Positions 7,519-15,885 of a DNA stretch of 64,000 nucleotides are shown piece by piece. Positions within the stretch are counted from its first letter, which is position 1; each line of letters opens with the position of its first letter. The DNA is from Blastococcus sp. TF02A-30 (GTDB taxonomy: Bacteria; Actinomycetota; Actinomycetes; Mycobacteriales; Geodermatophilaceae), in the NCBI RefSeq assembly GCF_003319185.1, contig NZ_QOHJ01000008.1, forward strand, positions 1-64,000. The letters run 5' to 3'. The notes beneath the pieces were generated by a model. It saw only the letters and a list, made by a program, of their open reading frames with translations. It was not told the DNA's origin and ran no database searches. The translations under genes and the position numbers were made by a program.

Positions 7519-7899
7519 ATGACGATGAAAGCGGTCGAGATCGCGGGCACTGCGCCGCCGGTCAGCGAGGCCACCGCGCTGTCCGCCGCTGCTTGCATGT
7601 TCCGCAGCCTCGGCGACCCCGCCCGCCTGGCGATCCTGCGCCACCTCGCCCTGGGCGAGCACAAGGTCGTCGACCTGACCAGCCACCTCGGGCTGGCCCA
7701 GTCCACCGTGTCGGCGCACCTGGCCTGCCTGCGCGACTGCGGCCTGGTCACCTCCAGGCCGCAGGGGCGGGCGTCGATGTGGTCGCTGAACCACGCCTCG
7801 GACCTCCTGAACCTGCTGGCCGCCGCCGAACGACTGCTGGCCGCCACCGGCGACGCCGTCGCGCTGTGCCCCACCTACGGCGAGGAGACCGCCCAATGA
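7519..7899 (+). CDS. ArsR/SmtB-family metal sensor (CmtR/CadC-like)
   Basis: A 126-residue winged-helix repressor with ACMFRSLGDPARLAILRHL and recognition helix LAQSTVSAHLACLRDCGLV. Cys residues occur in the N-terminal part (AACMF), in the recognition-helix region (ACLRDC) and at the C-terminus (ALCPTYG). This pattern is closer to Cd/Pb sensors such as CmtR than to the arsenite CVCD type at 5385. The stop overlaps the ATG of the transporter at 7896 (ATGA), so it most likely regulates that transporter. Confidence 0.9.
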   Translation: MTMKAVEIAGTAPPVSEATALSAAACMFRSLGDPARLAILRHLALGEHKVVDLTSHLGLAQSTVSAHLACLRDCGLVTSRPQGRASMWSLNHASDLLNLLAAAERLLAATGDAVALCPTYGEETAQ

Positions 7900-8534
7900 G
7901 CGCCCCCACGATCACCTCGCAGGCCCGCCGGGCGATCCGGCTGGAGCAGTTCACCATCGGCTACAACGTCATCGAGATGATCATCGCGGTGGCCGCCGGG
8001 CTGACCGCCGGACTCATCTCCCTGGTCGGATTCGGCATCGACTCCGGCATCGAGGTCGCCGCCGCCACCGTCGTGCTGATCCGGCTCTACGCCGAGGTCC
8101 GGGGCGGCGAGCCGGACGAGGTCAAGGAGCGGCGGGCGCTGAAGTTCATCGCCGTCACCTTCTTCGCGCTCGCCGCCTACGTCACCTACGAGGGCATCAG
8201 CCGCCTGTTCGGCGACGACAAGCCGGAGACCAGCCTGGTCGGCGTCCTCCTGGTCGCCGCCTCCGTGGTGATCATGCCGCTGCTGGCCCGTGCCAAGCGC
8301 CGCGCCGGGGAGGCGCTTGGCTCCCGGTTGGTCATCGCCGACGCCGCCGAGACCCGGCTGTGCGCCTGGCTGTCGGTCTCCACCCTGATCGGCCTGCTGG
8401 CCTTCACCGCGTTCGGCTGGACCTGGGTCGACGCCGTCGCCGGGTTCGTGATCGCCGGGTTCGCGATCATGGAGGGCAAGGAAGCCTGGGAAGGCGAGAT
8501 CGCCTGCGACGACGATGACTGTGATGACGACTGA
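7896..8534 (+). CDS. Cation-diffusion-facilitator-like metal efflux protein
   Basis: A 212-residue membrane protein with about five to six hydrophobic helices. The CDF-like signature is GLISLVGFGIDSGIEVAAA, with the conserved Gly/Asp of the metal site. A late helix (FAFTAFGWTWVDAVAGFVIA region) includes an Asp. It lacks the usual long cytosolic domain and ends in an acidic tail with two Cys (ACDDDDCDDD), suggesting a local metal-binding tip. It is coupled to the ArsR sensor upstream. Substrate (Cd, Zn, Co or Pb) cannot be fixed. Confidence 0.8.
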   Translation: MSAPTITSQARRAIRLEQFTIGYNVIEMIIAVAAGLTAGLISLVGFGIDSGIEVAAATVVLIRLYAEVRGGEPDEVKERRALKFIAVTFFALAAYVTYEGISRLFGDDKPETSLVGVLLVAASVVIMPLLARAKRRAGEALGSRLVIADAAETRLCAWLSVSTLIGLLAFTAFGWTWVDAVAGFVIAGFAIMEGKEAWEGEIACDDDDCDDD

Positions 8535-8730
8535 GCCCCGCGCCAGCCGGGGCCGCTCATGAGCGCCCTCGTCGTGTACGTCGTCGGCCGCGACGCCTCG
8601 GACCCGACCGAGGCAACCATCGGCTGATCGGATGCGCCCTGCGACGCCACGGATAGACCCAGGGCAGCCTCGTAGGCTCGGGGCGGCGTCATGCCCGACA
8701 CACCCCCTGACTTGACGGGAGACCTCCTCC

Positions 8731-9612
8731 TTGCTCCGCCGGTGCGCCGCTCTCGCCCTTGCGGGCGGGCTGACGCTCACGCTGACCGCCTGTACGACCG
8801 AACCGTCGGACACCCACGCAGCCGACTCACACCCACGCCCGGCGGCGGATGTCGGGATGGAACACGTGCACGGGCTGGGCGTCGATCCGGCCGACGGGAT
8901 GCTCTACGCCGCCAGCCACTACGGCCTGTTCCGCGTGCCCGAGGACGGCGACGCGGAACGGGTCGCGGACCGCTACCAGGACACCATGGGGTTCACCGTG
9001 GCCGGGCCGAACACCTTCGTCGGCTCGGGGCATCCGGATCTCCAGGAGCCGGACCTCCCGACTCACCTGGGCTTGATCCGCAGCACCGACGCCGGAGAGA
9101 CCTGGGACATCGTCTCCCTCGGCGGTGAGGTGGACTTCCACGCCCTCCGGGTGGCGCACGGGCGCATCTACGGCTGGGACTCCACGACCGGCCGCCTGCT
9201 GGTCTCCGCCGATGAGGGCTGGACCTGGGACACCCGCAGCACCCTGGACCTGCGCGACCTGGCCGTGCACCCCGAGGACCCCGAGGTGCTTCTGGCGACC
9301 ACCGAGCAGGGCCTGCTGCGCAGCGGCGACGGCGGCCGGACGTGGACGGCCGTTCCGACTGCTCCCGGCGTCACCGTGCTGGCCTGGCCCGCCACCTCGT
9401 CGCTGTACGGAGTCACGCCCGACGGCGCCGTTCACGAGTCCCCCGACGGCGGAACGACCTGGACCGAGCAGGGGTCGGTCCAGGCGGAGCCTGAAGCACT
9501 GCTCGTCGACAACCGAGACGGTGTCGAGAGCATCTACCTCGCGGTGTCTCCGGCGACCATCCTCGTCAGCACCGACGGCGGCGCTTCGTTCACCACCCGC
9601 TACGCGGGCTAA
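8731..9612 (+). CDS. Secreted BNR/Asp-box repeat lipoprotein
   Basis: A 293-residue protein starting at TTG 8731, with GGGAGA upstream. The signal peptide ends in the lipobox LTAC, so it is predicted to be lipid-anchored outside the membrane. Asp-box repeats recur (STDAGETWD, SADEGWTWD, SGDGGRTWT, SPDGGTTWT, STDGGASFT), implying a beta-propeller as in the F510_1955-type proteins. Such proteins often sit in actinobacterial copper or metal islands, as here directly before the copper-type ATPase. No enzymatic residues are assignable. Despite the name of the repeat there is no evidence of sialidase activity. Confidence 0.8.
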   Translation: MLRRCAALALAGGLTLTLTACTTEPSDTHAADSHPRPAADVGMEHVHGLGVDPADGMLYAASHYGLFRVPEDGDAERVADRYQDTMGFTVAGPNTFVGSGHPDLQEPDLPTHLGLIRSTDAGETWDIVSLGGEVDFHALRVAHGRIYGWDSTTGRLLVSADEGWTWDTRSTLDLRDLAVHPEDPEVLLATTEQGLLRSGDGGRTWTAVPTAPGVTVLAWPATSSLYGVTPDGAVHESPDGGTTWTEQGSVQAEPEALLVDNRDGVESIYLAVSPATILVSTDGGASFTTRYAG

Positions 9613-9768
9613 CCGGCCTCGCACCTGGGTACTCGCCGTAGGCGACTGCCTGGACGGTGCGGCTCGACTGTTGGCTCCTCGCTTCGGGTCGGGGCCGTGT
9701 TCAGCCGTGCTGAGGGCCTAGCGGCCGATCCGATGACCCTCGCTGGAGAAGTCTTTGGCAAGGTGGAA

Positions 9769-9783
9769 TACCCCCAGGGGGTA
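9769..9783. promoter_or_regulatory. CsoR-type copper operator upstream of the P-ATPase
   Basis: Perfect palindrome TACCCCC-A-GGGGGTA, 45 bases before the ATPase start. G/C-tract palindromes flanked by TA are the classic CsoR site. No csoR gene lies in the window, so the regulator would be encoded elsewhere. Deduced from pattern only. Confidence 0.7.
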
Positions 9784-9827
9784 CTAGCCTTGCAGGCGGC
9801 ACAGCCCACCGACGAGAGGGAGCGGTC

Positions 9828-12296
9828 ATGCCAACGCAGCAGCAGACCACCGTGCTGGAGGTCTCGGGCGTGCACTGGGCCTCGGAGAAGGCAGTCGCGG
9901 AGAGCGTGCTCGGAAGGCGCCCCGGCGTGCTCAGCGTCGAGGCGAACCCGGTCTCCCAGACGGCCACGGTCACCTACGACCCGTCGCGCACGTCGGTGGC
10001 GGAGTTGGCGGGCTGGGTCCGTGACTGCGGCTACCACTGCGCCGGACAGTCGGTTCCGCAGCACGTCTGCGACCCGGCCACCGAGCCGCGCGACCACGCG
10101 ACGGCGCACGACGGTCACCGTCCCGCCGAGACCGCGAAGGCACCGCACGACCAAGCGGCGATGACGGCGCCCTCCGCCGAGTCCGAGGACGAGCACGCCG
10201 GGCATGGCGAGCACGCGGGGATGACGCCGCAGGACGCGATGGGACACGGCGGGCACCACGCCGGGATGTCGATGGACGACATGGCCCGCGACATGCGCGA
10301 CCGCTTCCTGGTCGCGGCGCTGCTGTCGATTCCGATCCTGCTGTGGTCCCCGATCGGCCGGGAGGTCTTCGGCTTCCAGGCGGCGGCGCCGTTCGGGCTG
10401 CGCGACGACGTCTTCTCGCTGATCCTCTCGCTGCCGGTGATCTTCTACTCGGCCTGGATCTTCTTCGACGGCGCCTACCGCGCCCTGCGCGCCCGCACCC
10501 TGGACATGATGGTCCTGGTCGCGGTCGCAGTCGGCGCAGGCTGGCTGTACAGCCTGGTCATCACGCTCACCGGGGGCGGTGAGGTCTTCTACGAGGCCGC
10601 CACCGTGCTGACCGCGTTCGTGCTGCTCGGCCACTGGTTCGAGATGCGCGCCCGTGGCGGCGCGAACGACGCCATCCGTGCACTGCTGGAGTTGGCGCCA
10701 CCCCGCGCGGTCGTGATCCGCGACGGCCAGCCCGTCGAGGTGCCCACCGCCGAGGTCGTCACCGGCGATCTGCTGCTGATCCGGCCCGGCTCGAAGATCC
10801 CCGTGGACGGCGTCGTGGAGGACGGCGAGTCCGAGGTCGACGAGTCCATGGTCACCGGCGAGAGCCTGCCGGTGCACAAGGCCACCGGCTCGGAGGTCAT
10901 CGGCGCCTCGGTCAACAGCACCGGCACCCTGCGGGTGCGGGCCACGAAGGTGGGCGCCGACACCGCGCTGGCGCAGATCGTGGCGCTGGTGCAGCAGGCG
11001 CAGAACTCCAAGGCGCCGGGCCAGCGGCTGGCCGACCGCGCCGCCTTCTGGCTGGTGCTGGTGGCGCTGATCGGCGGCGGCCTGACCCTGGCCGTGTGGC
11101 TGCTGGCCGGGGCCTCGTTCGCCACGGCGATGCTGTTCGCGATCACCGTCGTGGTCATCACCTGCCCCGACGCGCTCGGACTCGCCACCCCTACCGCGAT
11201 CATGGTCGGCACCGGCCTCGGTGCGCAGCGTGGCGTGCTGTTCAAGAACGCCACCGCGCTGGAGACCGCCGCCCGGATCGACACCGTGGTGATGGACAAG
11301 ACCGGCACCCTGACCAAGGGCGAGCCGGAGGTCACCGACCTGGTGGTCGAGGGCATGGCGGAGGACGAGTTCCTCGCCCTCACCGCCGCCGTCGAGCGGG
11401 AGTCCGAGCACCCGCTGGCCGACGCCGTGGTGCGCGAGGCCGACGCCCGTGGCGTTCCGGTCCTGGCCGCCGAGCGGTTCCGCAACGTGCCCGGTCATGG
11501 CGCAAGCGCCGAGGTCCACGGACGTCGGGTGCTGGTCGGCAACGCCAAGTTGATGGCCGACGAGGGCGTCGACCTCGGCACGCTGGGCGCCCGGCGGGAC
11601 GAGTTGGCGGGCAGCGGCCGGACGGCGGTGCTGGTCGCGGTCGATGGCCGTGCCGTCGGGGTGATCGCGCTGGCCGACGCGGTCCGGGAGACCTCGGTCG
11701 CGGCCGTGACCGCGCTGCACGAGGCCGGGGTGCAGGTCGTCATGCTCAGCGGCGACAACACCGCCACGGCCCGGCGGATCGCCGACCAGTTGGGCATCGA
11801 CACCGTGATCGCCGAGGTCCTCCCCGGCGACAAGGCCGCCAAGATCACCGAGTTGCAGCAGGTGGGCAAGCGGGTGGCGATGGTCGGCGACGGCGTGAAC
11901 GACGCCCCGGCGCTGGCGCAGGCCGACCTCGGCATCGCCATCGGTGCGGGCACCGACGTTGCGATCGAGACCGCCGACGTGGTCCTCATGCGCTCGGACC
12001 CGCTGGACGTGCCGATCGCGTTGCAGATCGGGCGGGGAACGCTGCGGAAGATGCGGCAGAACCTCGGGTGGGCGATCGGCTACAACGCGATCGCGCTGCC
12101 GATCGCCGCCGGGGTGTTCGAGCCCGCGTTCGGGCTGGTGCTGCGGCCGGAGATTGCGGCGCTGTCGATGTCCGGCTCGTCGTTCCTGGTCGCGGTCAAC
12201 GCGCTGCTGCTCAAGCGGCTGCGGCTGCCGGAGGCCCCGGAGGCACCCGCTCCCGAACCGGCGGCGCCCCGAGCCCCGCAGCCGGTGTCGCGCTGA
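9828..12296 (+). CDS. Copper-type P1B ATPase with CPD motif and degenerate N-terminal metal domain
   Basis: An 822-residue heavy-metal P-type ATPase. Residues 8-70 form an HMA-like fold, but the metal-binding CxxC is missing ([12 protein letters not shown] in its place). A His/Met-rich linker follows ([24 protein letters not shown]). The actuator TGES, phosphorylation DKTGT (Asp490) and hinge GDGVNDAP are intact, so catalysis should work. The intramembrane metal motif is Cys446-Pro447-Asp448 instead of CPC or CPH. It probably exports copper; a broader or different ion preference is possible. It is controlled by the palindrome at 9769-9783 and followed by DUF6153-like, DUF305 and Csp-like genes. 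Confidence 0.9.
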   Translation: MPTQQQTTVLEVSGVHWASEKAVAESVLGRRPGVLSVEANPVSQTATVTYDPSRTSVAELAGWVRDCGYHCAGQSVPQHVCDPATEPRDHATAHDGHRPAETAKAPHDQAAMTAPSAESEDEHAGHGEHAGMTPQDAMGHGGHHAGMSMDDMARDMRDRFLVAALLSIPILLWSPIGREVFGFQAAAPFGLRDDVFSLILSLPVIFYSAWIFFDGAYRALRARTLDMMVLVAVAVGAGWLYSLVITLTGGGEVFYEAATVLTAFVLLGHWFEMRARGGANDAIRALLELAPPRAVVIRDGQPVEVPTAEVVTGDLLLIRPGSKIPVDGVVEDGESEVDESMVTGESLPVHKATGSEVIGASVNSTGTLRVRATKVGADTALAQIVALVQQAQNSKAPGQRLADRAAFWLVLVALIGGGLTLAVWLLAGASFATAMLFAITVVVITCPDALGLATPTAIMVGTGLGAQRGVLFKNATALETAARIDTVVMDKTGTLTKGEPEVTDLVVEGMAEDEFLALTAAVERESEHPLADAVVREADARGVPVLAAERFRNVPGHGASAEVHGRRVLVGNAKLMADEGVDLGTLGARRDELAGSGRTAVLVAVDGRAVGVIALADAVRETSVAAVTALHEAGVQVVMLSGDNTATARRIADQLGIDTVIAEVLPGDKAAKITELQQVGKRVAMVGDGVNDAPALAQADLGIAIGAGTDVAIETADVVLMRSDPLDVPIALQIGRGTLRKMRQNLGWAIGYNAIALPIAAGVFEPAFGLVLRPEIAALSMSGSSFLVAVNALLLKRLRLPEAPEAPAPEPAAPRAPQPVSR

Positions 12297-12333
12297 CCCG
12301 ACCTAGCCTGAGATCAACGACGCGAGGACGGAG

Positions 12334-12807
12334 GTGAGCAGCATGCGTGGGCGACGAGGGTGGGTCCTGCTGCTGCTGGCCGCCGTCTTCGCCATGCACG
12401 GTCTCCAGTGCGCCGCTGCGGACTCCGGGACCACCACCGCTGCGCATGGCACCGTCCACACCACCCCGGCCCAGCCCGACCCCGTGCTGCACGCGGTCGG
12501 GCCGGGCATGGTCATGGAGTCGGCCGCCGCCATGACCGCCGCAGCCCCTGCCGCCGTCGTCGCCGGGGCGGCGATCGGCGCGTCCCTTACGGAAGGCCAC
12601 GACGGCGCGCCGCACCCGGCCGGACACCTGTGGGCGTTGTGCCTGGCCGTCCTTGCCGCCGGGCTCGCCGCGATTCTGCTGGTCCTGACCGGGCGCCTCG
12701 GCGAGTTCCGGCTGCCCCTCACGCGCCGCACCACCGGCGGCCCCTGGGCCTGGCTGCGCCCACCACGGCCACCGGACCTGTACTCCCTCTGCCTGATGCG
12801 GATCTAG
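12334..12807 (+). CDS. Small membrane protein next to the copper ATPase (DUF6153-like)
   Basis: A 157-residue protein starting at GTG 12334 (SD GGACGGAG), or ATG 12343. It has an N-terminal hydrophobic segment (WVLLLLAAVFAMHGLQC), a linker with scattered His and Met, a second membrane helix (LWALCLAVLAAGLAAILLVL) and a basic cytosolic tail. Organisation resembles the DUF6153 group found beside copper genes in actinobacteria; that assignment is by eye. It ends in TAG. Function unknown, perhaps copper handling at the membrane. Confidence 0.7.
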   Translation: MSSMRGRRGWVLLLLAAVFAMHGLQCAAADSGTTTAAHGTVHTTPAQPDPVLHAVGPGMVMESAAAMTAAAPAAVVAGAAIGASLTEGHDGAPHPAGHLWALCLAVLAAGLAAILLVLTGRLGEFRLPLTRRTTGGPWAWLRPPRPPDLYSLCLMRI

Positions 12808-12895
12808 GCCGAACGTCGCGTCCCCTCGTCCCCAGCCTCGACGGCTGCGGCGACGCCTTCGCACGTTCCCTCAGACCCGTATTCAGGAGATCGAC

Positions 12896-13504
12896 ATGAC
12901 CCGCAAGACCACTCTGCTCGCCGGTGCCCTCCTCACTGGAGCACTCGCGCTCACCGGCTGCTCGGAGGACTCCGGCGCCTCGCACATGGACTCCATGGAG
13001 AGCGGCAGCGCCGACTCGACCAGCACGTCCGCCAGCGAGAACGCGGCGTTCAACGACGCCGACGTCACCTTCGCCCAGGGCATGATCCCGCATCACCAAC
13101 AGGCCATCGAGATGGCGCAGATGGCGTCCGAGCGGGCGCAGGACCCGCGCGTGCTCGGCCTGGCCAGCCGCATCGAGGCCGCACAGCAGCCGGAGATTGA
13201 GACTCTGACCGGCTGGCTAAAGGAGTGGGGCGCCGAAGACGACGGCATGGGTGGCATGGAACACGGCGGCGGAATGATGTCCGAGGAGGACATGAACGCC
13301 CTGATGGCCGCCTCAGGTGCGGAGTTCGACCGGCTGTTCCTGGAGCAGATGATCGAGCACCACACCGGCGCGGTGGAGATGGCCACTACCGAGGCCGGTG
13401 AGGGCCAGAACACCGAGGCGCTCGCGATGGCCAACAACATCCGCGACACGCAGAACGCCGAGATCGCCGAGATGCGGCAGTTGCTGACCGAACTGGGCGG
13501 CTGA
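12896..13504 (+). CDS. DUF305 lipoprotein
   Basis: A 202-residue exported protein. The signal peptide ends in the lipobox LTGC, followed by a Ser/Asp/Met-rich linker. A duplicated DUF305 ferritin-like helical core has two characteristic motifs, QGMIPHHQQAIEMAQMA and EQMIEHHTGAVEMA, separated by a Met/His/Gly-rich loop (GMGGMEHGGGMM). HH pairs and Met-rich loops suggest metal, probably copper, binding outside the membrane. AGGAG lies before the ATG. It follows the copper ATPase on the same strand and converges with the Csp-like gene. Confidence 0.9.
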   Translation: MTRKTTLLAGALLTGALALTGCSEDSGASHMDSMESGSADSTSTSASENAAFNDADVTFAQGMIPHHQQAIEMAQMASERAQDPRVLGLASRIEAAQQPEIETLTGWLKEWGAEDDGMGGMEHGGGMMSEEDMNALMAASGAEFDRLFLEQMIEHHTGAVEMATTEAGEGQNTEALAMANNIRDTQNAEIAEMRQLLTELGG

Positions 13505-13508
13505 GTCT

Positions 13509-13547
13509 CCCGGCGGCGGCGCCGGAGTGCATCCCGCCGCCGCCGGG
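13509..13547. terminator. Bidirectional terminator hairpin
   Basis: A perfect 13-bp stem (CCCGGCGGCGGCG paired with CGCCGCCGCCGGG) lies between the convergent DUF305 and Csp-like genes. There is no U tract, as is usual in high-GC actinobacteria. Confidence 0.75.
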
Positions 13548-13560
13548 CAGTAGCCGGTGG

Positions 13561-13968
13561 TCAGCCGAGGCTGGCGATCAGGTCGCGGCACGCCTGCTCG
13601 CAGCGGCGGCACGACTCAGCACACACCCGGCAGTGCTCGTGCATCGAGGCGTGCTGCTCGCACTCGTCGCCACACGCCTTGCAGGCTGCGGCGCACGCTT
13701 CGAGGACCGCGCGGGTGAGGTTGGCGTCGTAGCCGGTGTGCCGGGACAGCACCCGCCCGGTGGCGTCGCAGATGTCAGCGCAGTCGAGGTTGGTGCGGAT
13801 GCACTTGACCAGGTCCGCGACCATGTCCTCGCTGAGGCAGGCGTCGGCGCACGCGGTACACGCCTGGGCGCACTCGACGCACGCCTCGATACAGGCCCGC
13901 AACTTGTCCTTGTCGACCACGCCGAGGTCCTTCGGGTAGGTGTCGAGCATCTGCGCGGCGACAGTCAT
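13561..13968 (-). CDS. Four-helix-bundle copper-storage protein (Csp/DUF326)
   Basis: A 135-residue, Cys-rich helical protein with repeated CxxxC-type spacing (CIEACVECAQACTACADAC; CAAACKACGDECEQH; CRVCAESCRRCEQAC). This is the hallmark of Csp proteins, whose Cys line the core of a four-helix bundle and bind many Cu(I) ions. It has no signal peptide, so it resembles cytosolic Csp3. It would buffer cytosolic copper alongside the ATPase. GAGGA precedes the ATG. Divergent palindromes upstream suggest metal-dependent control. Confidence 0.9.
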   Translation of the reverse strand: MTVAAQMLDTYPKDLGVVDKDKLRACIEACVECAQACTACADACLSEDMVADLVKCIRTNLDCADICDATGRVLSRHTGYDANLTRAVLEACAAACKACGDECEQHASMHEHCRVCAESCRRCEQACRDLIASLG

Positions 13969-14037
13969 AAGCCCTCCTCAGGGCCAGCGCGCGACGGCCC
14001 GTATGCCGTCGGCGAGATCCACTGGCACTCCGAGCCC

Positions 14038-14082
14038 CTACCCGTGACGTTCGCGGGTAGGCAACTTGTCCCCGGTGGGGAC
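14038..14082. promoter_or_regulatory. Two adjacent inverted repeats upstream of the Csp-like gene
   Basis: CTACCC and GGGTAG (14038-14043 and 14055-14060), followed by GTCCCC-GGT-GGGGAC (14068-14082), lie 70-115 bases upstream of the Csp-like start. C/G-tract dyads resemble copper-repressor sites, and the second is similar in style to the palindrome at 9769-9783. Candidate operator only. Confidence 0.4.
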
Positions 14083-14228
14083 TACGGTCCTGGCCGGTCG
14101 GAGCCGGATGACAGACGGCTCCGCCGCGATCCCAGGGTGGATGGCCGCGCCCTGGGCTCACGGGCCCTCTGGACCGCGTAGCGGTCGGCCCAGAAGGTTG
14201 TCCGAGTCAGATGACCGCGACTCGGGCA

Positions 14229-14266
14229 CCCCGCTCCGGCCCCAGAGAACTGGGGTCGGAGCGGGG
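14229..14266. terminator. Strong hairpin in the island's right-hand intergenic region
   Basis: A 17-bp stem (CCCCGCTCCGGCCCCAG paired with CTGGGGTCGGAGCGGGG, one G-U wobble) with a four-base loop AGAA. No flanking gene clearly uses it. It could be a relic terminator or a structured element end. Confidence 0.5.
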
Positions 14267-14722
14267 CCATCCGGCATGACGGTGACGTGGCCACGGTGAC
14301 CGCTAGTCGGTACGCGGACCCCGCACTTCTCACGGACTGGAACAGGGCACGCTGTCAACGCCGCGCTGTACACGCCGGACAACTTGGTGCGGGCCATCAA
14401 AGTCGCGACGGTGTGGCCGCGCTGGCTGCCCGAGACGTGGACCGAGGAGAATCGTCGCGACGCGACGGGCGACGACTGAACTCGATGCTCGGCCGTCCAC
14501 CGAGGTCCAAACCGGCAGGTCAGGACGCTGACGCGTCCCTTCTCTACTGCCCGCTCAGGCTCACCGCCGGGCGCATCCGCAGGTATGAATCCCTGCACTC
14601 CAGTGGAGAATCACACCTGGCGGCGGTGGAGGGTCGAGATGGCTACTCCTTGTGACCTCCGGTGACCTGGCCTTTTGCTCTTTCGCGTACCGCCCGCTCC
14701 TCCCGTCGCGCGGGGTGATCCC
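14267..14722. other. Gene-free stretch, possible island boundary
   Basis: About 450 bases with several short overlapping frames on both strands, none with convincing codon structure, SD or family signature. It separates the metal island from core-like genes starting at 14783. I looked for a tRNA or an integrase attachment repeat and saw none I could support. Confidence 0.5.
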
Positions 14723-14766
14723 GGGTCCACCGGGGCCTCGCCGGCCCGGGAGACCCCGGTGGACCC
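14723..14766. terminator. Terminator hairpin 3' of the HTH gene
   Basis: A perfect 13-bp stem (GGGTCCACCGGGG paired with CCCCGGTGGACCC) with an 18-base loop, placed 16 bases past the minus-strand stop at 14783. It is preceded by GTGATC, as are the hairpins at 53692 and 54689. Confidence 0.7.
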
Positions 14767-14782
14767 GAGGTGGACGGCGAGC

Positions 14783-15025
14783 TCATCGGTGCGCCGGGTC
14801 GGCCACCCCGGCGTCGACGTCGTCGGGCACCCACTCGAGCAGGTCACCGGGCTGGCAGCCGAGCACCCGGCACATCGCCTCCAGGGTGCTGAACCGCACC
14901 GCCTTGGCCCGGCCGTTCTTCAGCACCGCCACGTTCGCCGGCGTGAGGCCCACTCGCTCGGCGAACTCGCCCACGCTCATCTTCCGCCTGGCCAGCTCGA
15001 CGTCGATCCGCACGACGATGGGCAT
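14783..15025 (-). CDS. Small Xre-type HTH regulator paired with DUF2975
   Basis: An 80-residue Cro/C1-type HTH protein (MSVGEFAERVGLTPANVAVL, then NGRAKAVRFSTLEAMCRVLG and QPGDLLEWV), of the YozG-like subgroup. Its ATG overlaps the TGA of the upstream DUF2975 gene, a common conserved pair in Gram-positives. It probably represses its own operon through the dyad at 15526-15542. An earlier in-frame start would run inside the DUF2975 gene and is not needed. Confidence 0.88.
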   Translation of the reverse strand: MPIVVRIDVELARRKMSVGEFAERVGLTPANVAVLKNGRAKAVRFSTLEAMCRVLGCQPGDLLEWVPDDVDAGVADPAHR

Positions 15026-15504
15026 CAGATGACCGCCTCCATGTCGCTGCGCAGGTTCGTCGCCTGCCGGAGCAGCGCGCGCATGACGACCATGAGCAGC
15101 CCGAGGACGGCGCCGGCGAGCAACAGCAGGAACAGCAGCAGCGGGCCGCCCGGGTCGTCGGCGGCGAACCCGGCGACCAGGAAGACGCCGAGGAAGACCA
15201 GCCACGCCGCGGCGATGGCCCACACGATCGCGTCCACCCAGCGCAGCGCGCCCTCGGTGAAGATGCGGTCGGCCGCCACCAGGGACAGCAGCTGCCAGGT
15301 GGCGACGACGACGACCTGCACGCACAGCACGAGGAAGCCCGCGACCAGCGTCGCCGGCCAGCGCAACCAGGCGTCGTCCGGCTGCTCCTCGGCCATGTGC
15401 GCGAACTGGCCGGGAAGCGAGAAGAACTGCAGCAGCAGGAGCACCCCGAACAGCAGGACCAGGAAGATGCGCAGCAGCTGCACCGCGCGACGCTCGGCGA
15501 TCAT
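15025..15504 (-). CDS. DUF2975 four-helix membrane protein
   Basis: A 159-residue protein with four hydrophobic helices (LLRIFLVLLFGVLLLLQFF; LVAGFLVLCVQVVVVATW; AIVWAIAAAWLVFLGVFLVAG; LLLFLLLLAGAVLGLLMVV) and the DUF2975 segment ADRIFTEGALRWVDA. ATG 15504 was chosen. ATG 15525 adds seven residues but directly abuts the putative operator. Its stop overlaps the HTH gene start. Role in the HTH partner's signalling is unknown. Confidence 0.85.
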   Translation of the reverse strand: MIAERRAVQLLRIFLVLLFGVLLLLQFFSLPGQFAHMAEEQPDDAWLRWPATLVAGFLVLCVQVVVVATWQLLSLVAADRIFTEGALRWVDAIVWAIAAAWLVFLGVFLVAGFAADDPGGPLLLFLLLLAGAVLGLLMVVMRALLRQATNLRSDMEAVI

Positions 15505-15525
15505 GCATCGACCATCGGTCAGCAT

Positions 15526-15542
15526 CTATCGAAAGTCAATAG
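15526..15542. promoter_or_regulatory. Inverted repeat at the DUF2975-HTH promoter
   Basis: CTATCGA-AAG-TCAATAG, an imperfect 7-3-7 dyad with one non-matching pair, immediately upstream of the operon. It is AT-rich in a GC-rich background. Likely HTH operator overlapping the promoter. Confidence 0.45.
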
Positions 15543-15885
15543 GCCATGCCGGACGGGTGTGCCGACGGTGTGCACCGGTGGCGCACGCCGGGCCGTGGAG
15601 TGCGTCGTGGCCGCACAGCGATGGCCACGACACGCGAGCGGAACCGGCCGGTCGGCGCGACCGACCGGTCGATGACCGTGTTTGCGCAGGTCAACGCGCC
15701 GCATGTCGACAAGGCGGTGCAACCGGGGACGGGTCACCGACCGCCCGGAGGGGGTGCTGCAACGGTTCGGGAACGGGCGGTCGGAGGCGGGTCGCGACCC
15801 GCCGATGACGAGCGCGGACCGCCCTAGCGTTCTGCCTGTCCGCGGTACTTCCCGCCGCGGCGAGGGTGCTGAGGAGTGTCCCCGC
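15543..15885. other. Divergent intergenic region, no gene recognised
   Basis: About 340 bases between divergent transcripts. Open frames here are GC-driven and Arg-rich with no family signal. It must hold promoters for both sides. GAGGAG at 15871-15876 is the Shine-Dalgarno for the gene at 15886. Confidence 0.5.

Noticed and set aside
14588-14612. tRNA 3' end or attachment site (GTATGAATCCCTGC resembles a T-arm)
   Set aside because: No cloverleaf, no matching repeat elsewhere in the window, and no integrase nearby.
14158-14655. Overlapping frames on both strands in the island's right-hand gap
   Set aside because: No SD, no family signal, and mutually exclusive overlapping frames.
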